From assembly GCA_039033415.1 (NCBI GenBank), contig JBCCCR010000004.1, positions 124,001 through 188,000 of the forward strand: 64,000 nucleotides of DNA, in the 5' to 3' direction. Below, piece after piece: positions 28,876-36,500 of this stretch (positions are counted from its first letter, which is position 1; each line of letters begins with the position of its first letter). Under the pieces are notes generated by a model. The model had not been told where the DNA came from, ran no database searches, and worked only from the letters and a program-made list of their open reading frames with translations. This DNA is from Pseudomonadota bacterium. GTDB taxonomy: Bacteria; Pseudomonadota; Gammaproteobacteria; Xanthomonadales; SZUA-38. The position numbers were made by a program, and so were the translations under genes.

Positions 28876-30084
28876 TCTGAGTTAGCCGGTTGGGGGAAGA
28901 GTTACTAACCAAGATATTGCTGCTGCGATCGGTATCAGCGAAGTCTCTGTATGACGTCCTTCGCGAAAGACTTGACGGGCTTCCTGCTCAGTAAAAATAA
29001 TGTGGCAATCATACCCAGGACCATTTCCCATATCACACCTACCTTCCGGCTTTGTACCGCAGGCCAGTCAAGGTACGCCGAATTCAATCTGGGCGAAAAG
29101 CAACGCGAATACCTATCTAACAGCGTCATCTTTCAGCGGCGAAAGAAGCCGTTCGAGTTACAAACCAAATTGCGATTCATGCCCGAACCATGGTCACTTA
29201 TGGCCCTTAGCGGACCGAATCTCGGCGATGAACGGCGCATTAGCTACGAGGCCAGTCCAAATACAGCATCTATTGGCTATCACTAAAAGGTGTTTCTGCT
29301 ACTACCGTATCGATCCAGCGCCAACCCGCGTAAAAACCCTGCAGAGGGTTGGTATAAGTTTGCTGTTGGCAGGGTCCGAGACAATTGTACCGCCTATTTG
29401 CAGGTTAAGACGTTGTAAAACAATGAAGTGGCTAATCGGGCCATTGAACGGGTGCACAAAAGCAACTGATTTCCAACCACCTTGGAAAGAGCGATTCATT
29501 TCCTCAGGAGGGCCGGGCCTGCCGTTTTGCCATGCATGAAAATGACCGAAAAAAAATATCAAGCGATTACGCACCTTGAGCCTCTTTTGGGGGCGGTGCG
29601 TCGGCGCCGCTGGAGTGTCCGCGGATAGCGCGGCAGGGTTCCCCTCGGTCTGTGTCTTACCCCCCGAGCCGACGATCGACCCGCGCGGTCAGAGTCAGCC
29701 TCCGCGGTCTCCTGCGTCGTGGGCACGTGCACCCATGCCTTCGCGCGGATCCGACCGGGAAACCCTAATGGGCCAGCTGGTCGTTGCGGGAACTGTCGCT
29801 CAATCGACCGTAATCTGTTAAGTCACGATGACTAACTTACACACAACTTACTTGACTAACCTCTGAGTTTGCAGCGTAGTGGTCGGGAGTTTAGCCCCTC
29901 AATTGTTTGTATCGCAGTATCGAGTACCGATGGTTGGTTCGCGACGTGGTCAAGAGCTCCACTTCTTCGCACGAACTTGCGCTTCACGAAAGAAAACGGT
30001 GTGGTAGAGATCCGGTTAGTATGGTTATTAATATTTTTTTAATTTACTTCATTTATTATAGGGAGAATTGCCGGGAGAACATCT
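28876..30084. other. 1.2-kb gene-poor region
   Basis: No open frame here has a convincing motif; several frames of 60-180 codons overlap on both strands and lack ribosome sites. A 6-bp perfect hairpin at 29335-29350 (AACCCT, 4-base loop, AGGGTT) is followed on the minus strand by five T, a possible weak terminator for minus-strand transcripts. Bases 30020-30080 are strongly AT-rich and probably carry the promoter of the next gene. The rest may be decayed sequence left by mobile elements. Confidence 0.4.
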
Positions 30085-32208
30085 ATGAAGATTTTAAAAG
30101 TTTTTGTCCTAATTCTTTTTGCATTAGCATTTCTACCACTATCAGCCAGCGAGCCGAAAAATTGGGAATTTGAACTAAACACGGCCCAAGTGAAGCTAGT
30201 AAGCGACGGCGCTGACCGCAAAACCCCGGGGAAAATCAAGAAACCGAAGAGCATCATCGGCAACAAATTTGAATTGAGCTTTGTCGGGCAATTACCTGAT
30301 ATCGAGGGCTTTCAGAAGGCGCTACCAGTGTTGTTTAAGTTTAACGCCTCGATTCTTGTCGATGATGTGGTGCAAATTACCGACACCGGATTTCATGCGG
30401 CAGTCCTGGACTGGCAATCGGGTCAAATTGAAATGTCAGATCTTGAAGGGTCCTGGACTATTGATATCGCGCAGGAACACATGAACGTGTTACACCCTAC
30501 AGCGCGCTTCTCTGCCGACTCTTCCGACCTACACTTTCAGATCCCGGCAGTGCTAAGCCATGCAGAGACCGGCAAATTTGCACATGCGTTGCTAGTATTC
30601 GGAACTTCTGTCGATGGCGATGGGGTTGGCTTAGTTGCACACGACTTTTTTTCGATTAGCCCGGCTTCGAACAAAAACGGAGCGATTCAATCAGACATCT
30701 TATTATCTGAACTCTTTACTTCGCAGCCTACTGGTTCACCTTCACCGCGATTGGAGACCTTTTCACCAGCCGTAGTCTCTCTGACAAGCCCCTCAAATTC
30801 TCTTGGCTCTGTCGGTAGCAAGCAGCTCATCGAGAAACACCTATGTTCAGAAAGCTACGGTCTCCCTTCTTGCGGTGAAACGGAGGAAGGTGTGGGCGCT
30901 TTTCCCCTGTTCTTTTCAGGTTATTCGGACGACGGGCTTAAGAAACCGTCTCCTTGGACTTTAGACCTTGTTGCGAGTCCAGGACCCTCATCTACATCAA
31001 CTGACAAAACCATAGTCAATTATGTCGCGTCAGTGCGCGGACTGCTCAGTGTTGGTGAGGGGATTTTCTCGCCTCAGATAGCCAACGTGGGTAAGAGTAG
31101 GTCACGGATCAGGTACATACCTAGCGAAAAGCTTTTGCTGGTCAATCTGTTCGTCTCTGTACCAGCAGGGCCGTCTTCCAATGCCATGTTTGAGATCGCA
31201 ACGGAATGCCGAGAAGACAACGAAATCTACAAATGTGGCGGGGTCTGGGTAAAGGACTCTGTTGGGTATGACGGTCGGCCACGCGGAGATGTAAGTGTGT
31301 TAGCACTGTCTGAGTCGATGGCGAATCAAGAGACGAGCAGTAAGCTGCTGCAAGAAACCAAAGCGTTGATCGTCGACTCTGGTTGCGACGATTTTTGTCC
31401 GAACTGTCAGGAATTTGCACACGGTAATTGCAAGAATCCCCCAACACAAAGTACCCTTTGCCCCATTGCTCAGGGCTCGGGTTGCCAGACTGCAGTGCTT
31501 GATCCAAACAAGCCCTATTGCTGCGCCGGTTCATTCCGCTCTGGTTGTTCGAGTTGCGAAGATGATTCGGTCTTTATTTGTTTCGGCTTTAGCAGTGCTA
31601 CCGATACGATCTCAATCTCGGCAGACACCAGGTCGACATCGAAAAGCAAATTTTCACGGTCCACCGAATTGGAAGAATGTGAGCAATTGGTGCTCAAATC
31701 GCCACGGCAATATGAAAGTGGGCTGACAGCGGTCGCTAGCGACTGGACTCTTTTCGGCACACGAAATGGTCAAGCGGCGGTCGAAGGAACCAGCAGAACC
31801 GCTCATGCCATCAACCGTTCAAAGTGTCTTGGTCTAACTGGCGATGAGAAAGTTCTTGTTGTTGACCACATCCCGCACATTATGAATGGCCGAGAAATCC
31901 CACTGCCGGAAGTCTCACTCGCTAGTTCAGAGCGCTGGGTGAACGCTGGGACCACGGTTGCTCGAATTGAATTTGACGATCAGGGAAAATTTCACCGCTC
32001 AGAGTTGATTTACCGCGAGGGTAACCGAGATTTGTCTAGCCAAGAGCTACTTAAGCTAGTGAAGCAGAATCTTGTGCTTGACTACAAGACGGCCCGAAGA
32101 CATGCATTGTCGATCTACGCGGTGGTATCCAAAGATAGAGCGGAATTCCTAGCAACTACGCCAAAGTGTTGTCCTGGCTGCCCTCCTGCACCCGCGGTTT
32201 GCGAGTAG
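30085..32208 (+). CDS. secreted Cys-rich protein of unknown function
   Basis: 707 aa. Signal peptide MKILKVFVLILFALAFLPLSAS; GGGAGAAC precedes the ATG. The first 300 residues are a mixed alpha/beta region without known motifs (FELSFVGQLPDIEGFQKALP, FKFNASILVDDVVQITDTG). Around residues 430-495 there is a dense cysteine cluster (CDDFCPNC, GNCKNP, CPIAQGSGC, YCCAG, GCSSCEDD, FICFG). The C-terminus ends CCPGCPPAPAVCE. Base composition is visibly more AT-rich than the flanking regions and the leader is AT-rich, suggesting acquisition. The cysteines suggest a disulphide-bonded or metal-binding extracellular domain. Not recognised as any family. Confidence 0.7.
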   Translation: MKILKVFVLILFALAFLPLSASEPKNWEFELNTAQVKLVSDGADRKTPGKIKKPKSIIGNKFELSFVGQLPDIEGFQKALPVLFKFNASILVDDVVQITDTGFHAAVLDWQSGQIEMSDLEGSWTIDIAQEHMNVLHPTARFSADSSDLHFQIPAVLSHAETGKFAHALLVFGTSVDGDGVGLVAHDFFSISPASNKNGAIQSDILLSELFTSQPTGSPSPRLETFSPAVVSLTSPSNSLGSVGSKQLIEKHLCSESYGLPSCGETEEGVGAFPLFFSGYSDDGLKKPSPWTLDLVASPGPSSTSTDKTIVNYVASVRGLLSVGEGIFSPQIANVGKSRSRIRYIPSEKLLLVNLFVSVPAGPSSNAMFEIATECREDNEIYKCGGVWVKDSVGYDGRPRGDVSVLALSESMANQETSSKLLQETKALIVDSGCDDFCPNCQEFAHGNCKNPPTQSTLCPIAQGSGCQTAVLDPNKPYCCAGSFRSGCSSCEDDSVFICFGFSSATDTISISADTRSTSKSKFSRSTELEECEQLVLKSPRQYESGLTAVASDWTLFGTRNGQAAVEGTSRTAHAINRSKCLGLTGDEKVLVVDHIPHIMNGREIPLPEVSLASSERWVNAGTTVARIEFDDQGKFHRSELIYREGNRDLSSQELLKLVKQNLVLDYKTARRHALSIYAVVSKDRAEFLATTPKCCPGCPPAPAVCE

Positions 32209-32523
32209 CAGTATGAGGCACTCATCTGAGGCGATCGGATGACTACGAGGAAATCGGGCAATAGCTTAACTAGTGTGATGCTATGACCGATTTGTTCCTC
32301 GACTTCTAGTGGATCGAGTTCGCCAGGAAACGTTGATCTTAATTCGTCAAGCTAAACTTGCGGCACGGCCTCCTGGGTAAACCAGGCCCGGAGGCCGGCG
32401 CAAAAAAAGTAACACTGCGGTTTTCACTAACAGAAAGAGGCGATCCTAATCGCTACTAAGCAACACACAAAAGGGAGCCAACAACAGGCAGTAAAGGCAG
32501 CAACGAGAACAACCTAAGCTTGA
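32209..32523. other. intergenic with a long hairpin
   Basis: Bases 32358-32403 can form a nested hairpin: outer TTGCG/CGCAA, then CGGCCTCC/GGAGGCCG, then CTGG/CCAG around a short loop. It is followed on the plus strand by seven A, not T, so it is not an ordinary terminator on either strand. No gene seen. Confidence 0.4.
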
Positions 32524-32803
32524 CTAACTAGGGACAATTTTCGCATACCCTCCGTCTTTCGGATTAACGCACTCGTACGGTCGGCCGCCAAGCCTTTTGC
32601 GGGTTTTGTAAGGGAGACCATTCCTGCCCTGCCAAGCGCAGTTCTTTCTCGGGTGAATGCAATACCACTCCGTCTGCAAGCTTCGATCACTTGGGCCCTG
32701 ATAGCACATGTTGGATTGACACAAGGAACGTGCTTTATCGACTTCCTGCCCTGTGGCGCGGGAATCCATAAAAGCGCATTGTTGGCCATTGGCAAGGGTT
32801 CCT
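32524..32803 (-). pseudogene. Cys-rich C-terminal gene fragment beside the IS3 copy
   Basis: From the left end of the IS (about 32803) a minus-strand frame reads GTLANGQQCAFMDSRATG and continues 80 more residues to TAG, with regularly spaced cysteines (SLCQSNMC, WYCIHPRKNC, YECVNP). It has no start of its own except an internal ATG at 32769. If the IS is removed at 32803/34004, this frame joins the DUF1353-like gene in phase, so it may be that gene's distal part; it could equally be a separate truncated gene. Confidence 0.45.
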
Positions 32804-32853
32804 TGACCGTACCCCAGGATTTGAGCCGTGCTTTATGTGGGAAATTGAGCATA

Positions 32854-33669
32854 TCAGGCTGCCTGCTGGGCGAACATCGCCGGCGGGATTTTTCCTAGAG
32901 ACCGATGTGGCCTGACGTGGTTGTAGTGGTGGTTCCAGATCTGAACAGTCGATCTGGCATCCTCAATGCTGGCGAACCAGTGTTGGTCTAAACAGTATTC
33001 TCTGAAGGTGCCGTTGAAGCTCTCGACGAAAGCATTCTGGGTTGGCTTTCCAGGTTGGATGAACTGGATTTTTAAACCAGTCGCTTTGGACCAGAAGTAC
33101 ATCGCCTTGCAGGTCAGTTCCGGTCCGTTGTCGCAAACGATGGTTGTAGGCAGTTGCCGGACCTGGCCCAGCCGATCAAACTCTCTCGTTAGTCGTACTC
33201 CGGAGATGGAGAAATCGACGACCTGGAGTACGCATTCGCGAGAGAAATCATCCAACACGTTGAACACCCGAAACCGTCGCCCATTGGCCAGCTGATCGGA
33301 CACAAAATCGATCGACCAGCGCTGATTAACAGCAGTCGGCAATGGCATCGGTACGCGCGGTCTGGTGAGCTTCTTACGGCGCTTTGTGCGTACCTGGAGC
33401 CCTTCCTCCCAATAGATCCGATACGTCCACTTGCGGTTCATCACGGTGCCTTCTAGCCGCAGCATGTCGTGCAGCGTGGGATAGCCATAGCGTGGATGAC
33501 GTTCCGCCAGCGTCTTCAGGCGGTGCCTCAGCACCGAGTCGTTCGGCCCCTTGGGTTGATACCAGATCCCAGAACGACTGAAGCCCACCAGCCGGCAGGC
33601 CCGACGTTCGGAAAAGCGACGACTCTTGAGGTGCTCCACGGCCCGACGTCGCTGCGAGGCCGTTACCAC
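32854..33669 (-). CDS. IS3-family transposase OrfB (DDE integrase core)
   Basis: 271 aa. An N-terminal HTH_21-like region (RRFSERRACRLVGFSRSGIWY) is followed by the rve integrase core: first Asp in WSIDFVSD, second in IVCDNGPE, Glu in NAFVESFNG, and the terminal HNHYNHVRPHRSLG-type end (WNHHYNHVRPHRSLGKIPP). The catalytic triad is complete. The GTG start at 33669 overlaps the end of OrfA; the functional product is expected to be an OrfAB fusion made by -1 frameshifting. Confidence 0.92.
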   Translation of the reverse strand: MVTASQRRRAVEHLKSRRFSERRACRLVGFSRSGIWYQPKGPNDSVLRHRLKTLAERHPRYGYPTLHDMLRLEGTVMNRKWTYRIYWEEGLQVRTKRRKKLTRPRVPMPLPTAVNQRWSIDFVSDQLANGRRFRVFNVLDDFSRECVLQVVDFSISGVRLTREFDRLGQVRQLPTTIVCDNGPELTCKAMYFWSKATGLKIQFIQPGKPTQNAFVESFNGTFREYCLDQHWFASIEDARSTVQIWNHHYNHVRPHRSLGKIPPAMFAQQAA

Positions 33670-33929
33670 TTTCCCTCAACCAGTCCCTTCAGCGCCGATT
33701 TGTCGAGTTCTGCTTCAGCCAGCAAACGCTTCAAACGGGCATTCTCCTGCTCGAGCTCACGTAGCTGCTTGGCCTCCGAAACCTCCATGCCACCGAATTT
33801 GGACTTCCAACGATAAATCGTGTTCTCAGCAATACCGTAGCGGCGGGAAAGGTCCACGATCGTGGCTCCGGCCTGGTGCTCCTTGAGGATCGAAATGATC
33901 TTCTCTTCGCTGTACCGCTTGCGCTTCAT
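33663..33929 (-). CDS. IS3-family transposase OrfA (helix-turn-helix)
   Basis: 88 aa. HTH_8-type DNA-binding region: KRYSEEKIISILKEHQAG, TIVDLSRRYGIAENTIYRWKSKFGG, then a leucine-zipper helix (EAKQLRELEQENARLKRLLA). In OrfA frame the codons GAG GGA AAG near the end form the heptamer G GGA AAG (33669-33675), a canonical -1 slip site leading into OrfB. Confidence 0.92.
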   Translation of the reverse strand: MKRKRYSEEKIISILKEHQAGATIVDLSRRYGIAENTIYRWKSKFGGMEVSEAKQLRELEQENARLKRLLAEAELDKSALKGLVEGKW

Positions 33930-34003
33930 CTGGGGACCTCCTCTGGGTCAAAATACAAGGAAATCCCACATACTGCATGGCTCGAATAACGGGGGTACGG
34001 TCA

Positions 34004-34556
34004 ACTCGAGCGACTTATCCGAGACTTTGGGAGACTGCACAGGTTCAAAAAGAATTTCGGGAATTTCCGTTTTGACGGGGCCGATTTTTGTGGATTTGAA
34101 ACGAACTTCAATAGTCCAACTAGGACCAAACGTACGAACCGCCCAATACATTAATTTTGCTTTTGATGGTGATACCCCACTAGCACGCATTCCATAGTAG
34201 AAGTTGCGATGGGTGTCATGAGCTGTACGTTCCCTGGTATCGCAATACTTGTCGTGAATGATGGAGGCATGGATATACCTCCCACTCATAGGTCCCCCAA
34301 CTAGCGCCCAAGCGGCTCGAGGAATGCTGGCACCATCAACTTCTCAGCCAGCCGGTGTAGTCCGATCGAAACCGTTGGGGTCTGTGAAACGAAACTCGTC
34401 CAACAGGATGAAAGTAGCGGGACCCTGTTGTTTTGTCCTTACTTGCAAGTTGGGATCACCAGAGAAACGACCGAAAAACTCCCGTGAGTAGACTTCAGAA
34501 AAGGAACCAAGCGCCAAAAACGTGAGTAGAAAAAGATACGTCCAGAATGTTTTCAC
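34004..34556 (-). pseudogene. DUF1353-like exported protein, broken by a stop and an IS
   Basis: The frame starts at ATG 34556 with signal peptide MKTFWTYLFLLTFLALGSFS and reads PATFILLDEFRFTDPNGFDR, TTPAG, then TGA (34344-34346), then in the same frame EVDGASIPRAAWALVGGPMS and GRYIHASIIHDKYC..., ending SDKSLE at the IS boundary. The order LLDEFRF / PAG-x-x-DGASIPR / SGRYIHASIIHD / KAKLMYWAVRTFG is that of DUF1353 proteins, which are phage- or island-borne and of unknown function. Thus both a nonsense codon and an IS3 copy have disabled it. Confidence 0.75.
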
Positions 34557-34704
34557 AGTTGGTCTTCTTTGCCTTAAGAGAATACGCTATGGAGGGGTCG
34601 ACTATCCTTCTCTTGGAGTTCTTACTAAGAAAAGACATCCTCAAGGAAAGCTCTCCTTTTTCCGACCACGTTTTGGATAGCTGAGATCGGCCAAGAGCCA
34701 TTCA

Positions 34705-35355
34705 TCAATCATCAGTAAGCTGGGAGTGACCTCCCGCCACATTCAACTCACCATTGACTACCCGCCACGTGTTAGGCACGAAAGTTGGATCTTGCGCAAC
34801 GGTAGTCGTCTCCCTGAACACCGTCCTGCCGCCGGCGACCACAGAAACATAGTCCTCGGGCAACCTAGTGAACATATGCTCATCATTGTGGCCATGGACT
34901 AGGGTCAATCCGAGCCCCTCCTCCGCAAGGGCCGCAAGCAGCTCTTGTCGGTTTGCCAGTTCTTGTATCGCTTGATGATAATCCAGACCTGGTGCATTCG
35001 GCAGACCGTTTGATTGACCACGCGGGTGGGTACAGTGCCTACAGGCCCCGGTGTGACCAGTGCAATGCCTGCATCTATCATGGTCATCATGCTGACAGCT
35101 TGAATCCCTTCCATCCTGTCTTCCAAACCAACCTATCTGGAGAGCATCATCATCTGGCTCATTGCGGCCAACCGAAACTACAAGGTCACGCTCTACCTGA
35201 GAGTACCCTTGCAGCATCATGCGAATGGTTCCGTTGTCATCGTATACAGGTATCTGAGCGCCAAAGTCAGAGCCATCCAACTCGGATATCAGCTCAGTAA
35301 GCTCTTCCGCGTTTACGCGGTCAACAATTGCTTGTACATCTTTTTCCGCTGGCAT
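34705..35355 (-). CDS. unknown protein with a Cys/His zinc-finger-like cluster
   Basis: ATG 35355 has AAGGAG seven bases upstream and is preferred over the longer frame to 35502; 216 aa. An acidic N-terminal helix (AEKDVQAIVDRVNAEELTEL) and a strand-rich part are followed at about residues 95-125 by CQHDDHDRCRHC and TGACRHCTHP, two C-x2-C pairs with extra histidines, likely binding zinc. The C-terminal half (LVHGHNDEHMFTRLPEDYVS) is also His-rich. No family recognised. It lies 148 bases upstream of the broken DUF1353 gene on the same strand and may have formed an operon with it. Confidence 0.6.
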   Translation of the reverse strand: MPAEKDVQAIVDRVNAEELTELISELDGSDFGAQIPVYDDNGTIRMMLQGYSQVERDLVVSVGRNEPDDDALQIGWFGRQDGRDSSCQHDDHDRCRHCTGHTGACRHCTHPRGQSNGLPNAPGLDYHQAIQELANRQELLAALAEEGLGLTLVHGHNDEHMFTRLPEDYVSVVAGGRTVFRETTTVAQDPTFVPNTWRVVNGELNVAGGHSQLTDD

Positions 35356-35815
35356 TCTTGTCTCCTTTTCTGAGATTTCCTGGCATCTGTGTGCCAGGGC
35401 TTGCCCTCTGTCGATTTGTCCTGTTGGTTTGTACCGACTCTCACACCGATAACTTGGCGCGAGGTGAGTGTCGTTCCTGTATAAGCTGCGCACCGCAACC
35501 ACGCTCGTTCAATTGGTGGCACACCAAAAAGATTAGGGTTAGTGTCCCCTCAACCGCTATCCCAGTTGCCACGCTCAAGCCCTTTTGAGTCAAATTTTTC
35601 TATGCTGCCGAATCTTATCAGGCCTGCATGGTCTTTTTCCCGAATAAATCTGATCATGCCCGGTGTACGCTGACCAGCTTGCTCGAACCCCAGACCATGC
35701 TCAGCGCACACGAAACGACATAGACCACCGATTTTATCGAGTAATCGCGTTCTATCTTTTTGGCCTCGTCAAAGCCGATTACCCCCGAAATAGAGGCGAA
35801 ATATCTCATAAAATT
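35356..35815. other. intergenic, nothing recognised
   Basis: Between divergent genes. Frames here overlap each other and have no motif or ribosome site. The right edge leads into two tandem palindromes (35816-35852) that precede the HTH gene. The promoter for that gene presumably lies in the AT-rich stretch around 35790-35880. Confidence 0.3.
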
Positions 35816-35852
35816 ACGACAAATATGTCGTGTAGTACATACGAAGTATGTA
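35816..35852 (+). promoter_or_regulatory. two tandem palindromes, probable operators or iterons
   Basis: First palindrome 35816-35831: ACGACA, 4 bases, TGTCGT. Second 35836-35852: TACATAC, GAA, GTATGTA. They are separated by four bases and end 33 bases before ATG 35886. Two different perfect palindromes placed just upstream of an HTH gene suggest binding sites, either for that protein or for a partner. Confidence 0.55.
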
Positions 35853-35885
35853 GCTGCTCAAATTTTTTTTGTAGAGTTCGAACAC

Positions 35886-36368
35886 ATGAATACTGCTGTA
35901 TCCATCGACGGAACCAATATCCCAGGCGTCATTCGGGAGAGGTGGCCAAGTGTCATAGGCAAAGGTGGTTTGACCGGCTATTTGGCGATCCCAGAAGTCT
36001 TTCTTCGCTGCCAAAACCGGATGAAGCTCAATTCGACCGAGATGATGGTCCTAAATAATGTGCTCCTGCACCGGTGGTCACCTGATCGCAACCCATTCCC
36101 CTCAAATAATCAGATCGCCAAGAGAATGGGAATCTCCGCAAGGACAGTGCAACGGGCATTGGAGAGGATCCAGGAAAAAGGGCTTATCACGCGAAAGATC
36201 ATGCGTATTCGGGATGAAAAAAGCGGGGAGTATCGGTCGATAAGAGAGATCGATATTGGCCCATTGGTTGCCCGGCTTCAAACATACGCACGCGATCTGG
36301 GTACGTACGCAGCCGAGGTGAGAAACTCTACCTCGGGAAAGAAATCAGATCATCGAATAGCGGTCTAG
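35886..36368 (+). CDS. island helix-turn-helix protein
   Basis: 160 aa from ATG 35886. The frame is open further upstream, but the two palindromes lie in that part, so the later start is preferred. The middle reads LNSTEMMVLNNVLLHRWSPDRN followed by a winged-helix/GntR-like HTH: PFPSNNQIAKRMGISARTVQ and RALERIQEKGLITRKIMRIR. This layout is typical of replication-initiator-like or regulatory HTH proteins of integrative elements. The TAG stop (36366-36368) lies inside the tRNA-like RNA that begins at 36359, so transcription may be continuous. Confidence 0.75.
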   Translation: MNTAVSIDGTNIPGVIRERWPSVIGKGGLTGYLAIPEVFLRCQNRMKLNSTEMMVLNNVLLHRWSPDRNPFPSNNQIAKRMGISARTVQRALERIQEKGLITRKIMRIRDEKSGEYRSIREIDIGPLVARLQTYARDLGTYAAEVRNSTSGKKSDHRIAV

Positions 36369-36469
36369 CTTAGTGGGATAAAGCCCCTGGTTTCGAGGTA
36401 GAAACGATGTCGCGGTCAGAAACGACATCTTACCGCCGGGGAGACGCGGGTTCGAGTCCCGTCGCCGCT
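36359..36469 (+). tRNA. tRNA-like RNA, anticodon TCG, with 38-nt hairpin at position 37/38
   Basis: A complete tRNA cloverleaf can be drawn. Acceptor AGCGGTC (36359-36365) with CGCCGCT (36463-36469), six pairs and one mismatch. D-stem GCTT/AAGC (36368-36371, 36381-36384) with GGG in the loop. Anticodon stem CCTGG/CCGGG (36386-36390, 36436-36440), extended by C36385-G36441. T-stem GCGGG/CCCGT around TTCGAGT (36446-36462). The anticodon loop is 45 nt instead of 7: TTTCGA, then 36397-36434, then G. The extra 38 nt fold on themselves (GGTA/TACC and GATGTCG/CGACATC) and sit exactly after position 37. Removal would leave anticodon TCG (Arg). CCA is not encoded. It may be an intron-bearing tRNA, a decoy tRNA or a structured RNA. 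Confidence 0.65.
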
Positions 36470-36500
36470 CTCAGTTTAGGATTTCGAAGGAAAACTCGAG

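Larger units (their letters stand above)
32804..34003 (-). mobile_element. IS3-family insertion sequence, about 1.2 kb
   Basis: Both ends read TGACCGTACCCC inward (32804-32815 and 33992-34003); similarity continues inward, interrupted, through GAGCC(G/A)TGC and TATGTGGGA to about 32845 and 33960. Two overlapping minus-strand genes encode the transposase. Length 1200 bp fits the family. No matching target duplication is visible (CCT on the left, ACT on the right), so the copy may be old or recombined. It interrupts a DUF1353-like gene. Confidence 0.85.

Noticed and set aside
28935-29574. several overlapping frames of 64-180 codons
   Set aside because: No motif, no ribosome site, and they conflict with one another; a hairpin with T-run lies inside one of them.
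32514-32852. 112-codon minus-strand frame
   Set aside because: It runs across the IS boundary and is a shadow of the Cys-rich fragment, which has the better cysteine pattern in another frame.
34344-34346. TGA as selenocysteine in the DUF1353-like gene
   Set aside because: No SECIS-like hairpin was seen just after it and the family is not redox-related; a plain nonsense mutation fits better.
36359-36469. an ordinary class II tRNA with a long variable arm
   Set aside because: The extra bases fall between the two strands of the anticodon stem, not after it; the variable loop itself is only four bases.
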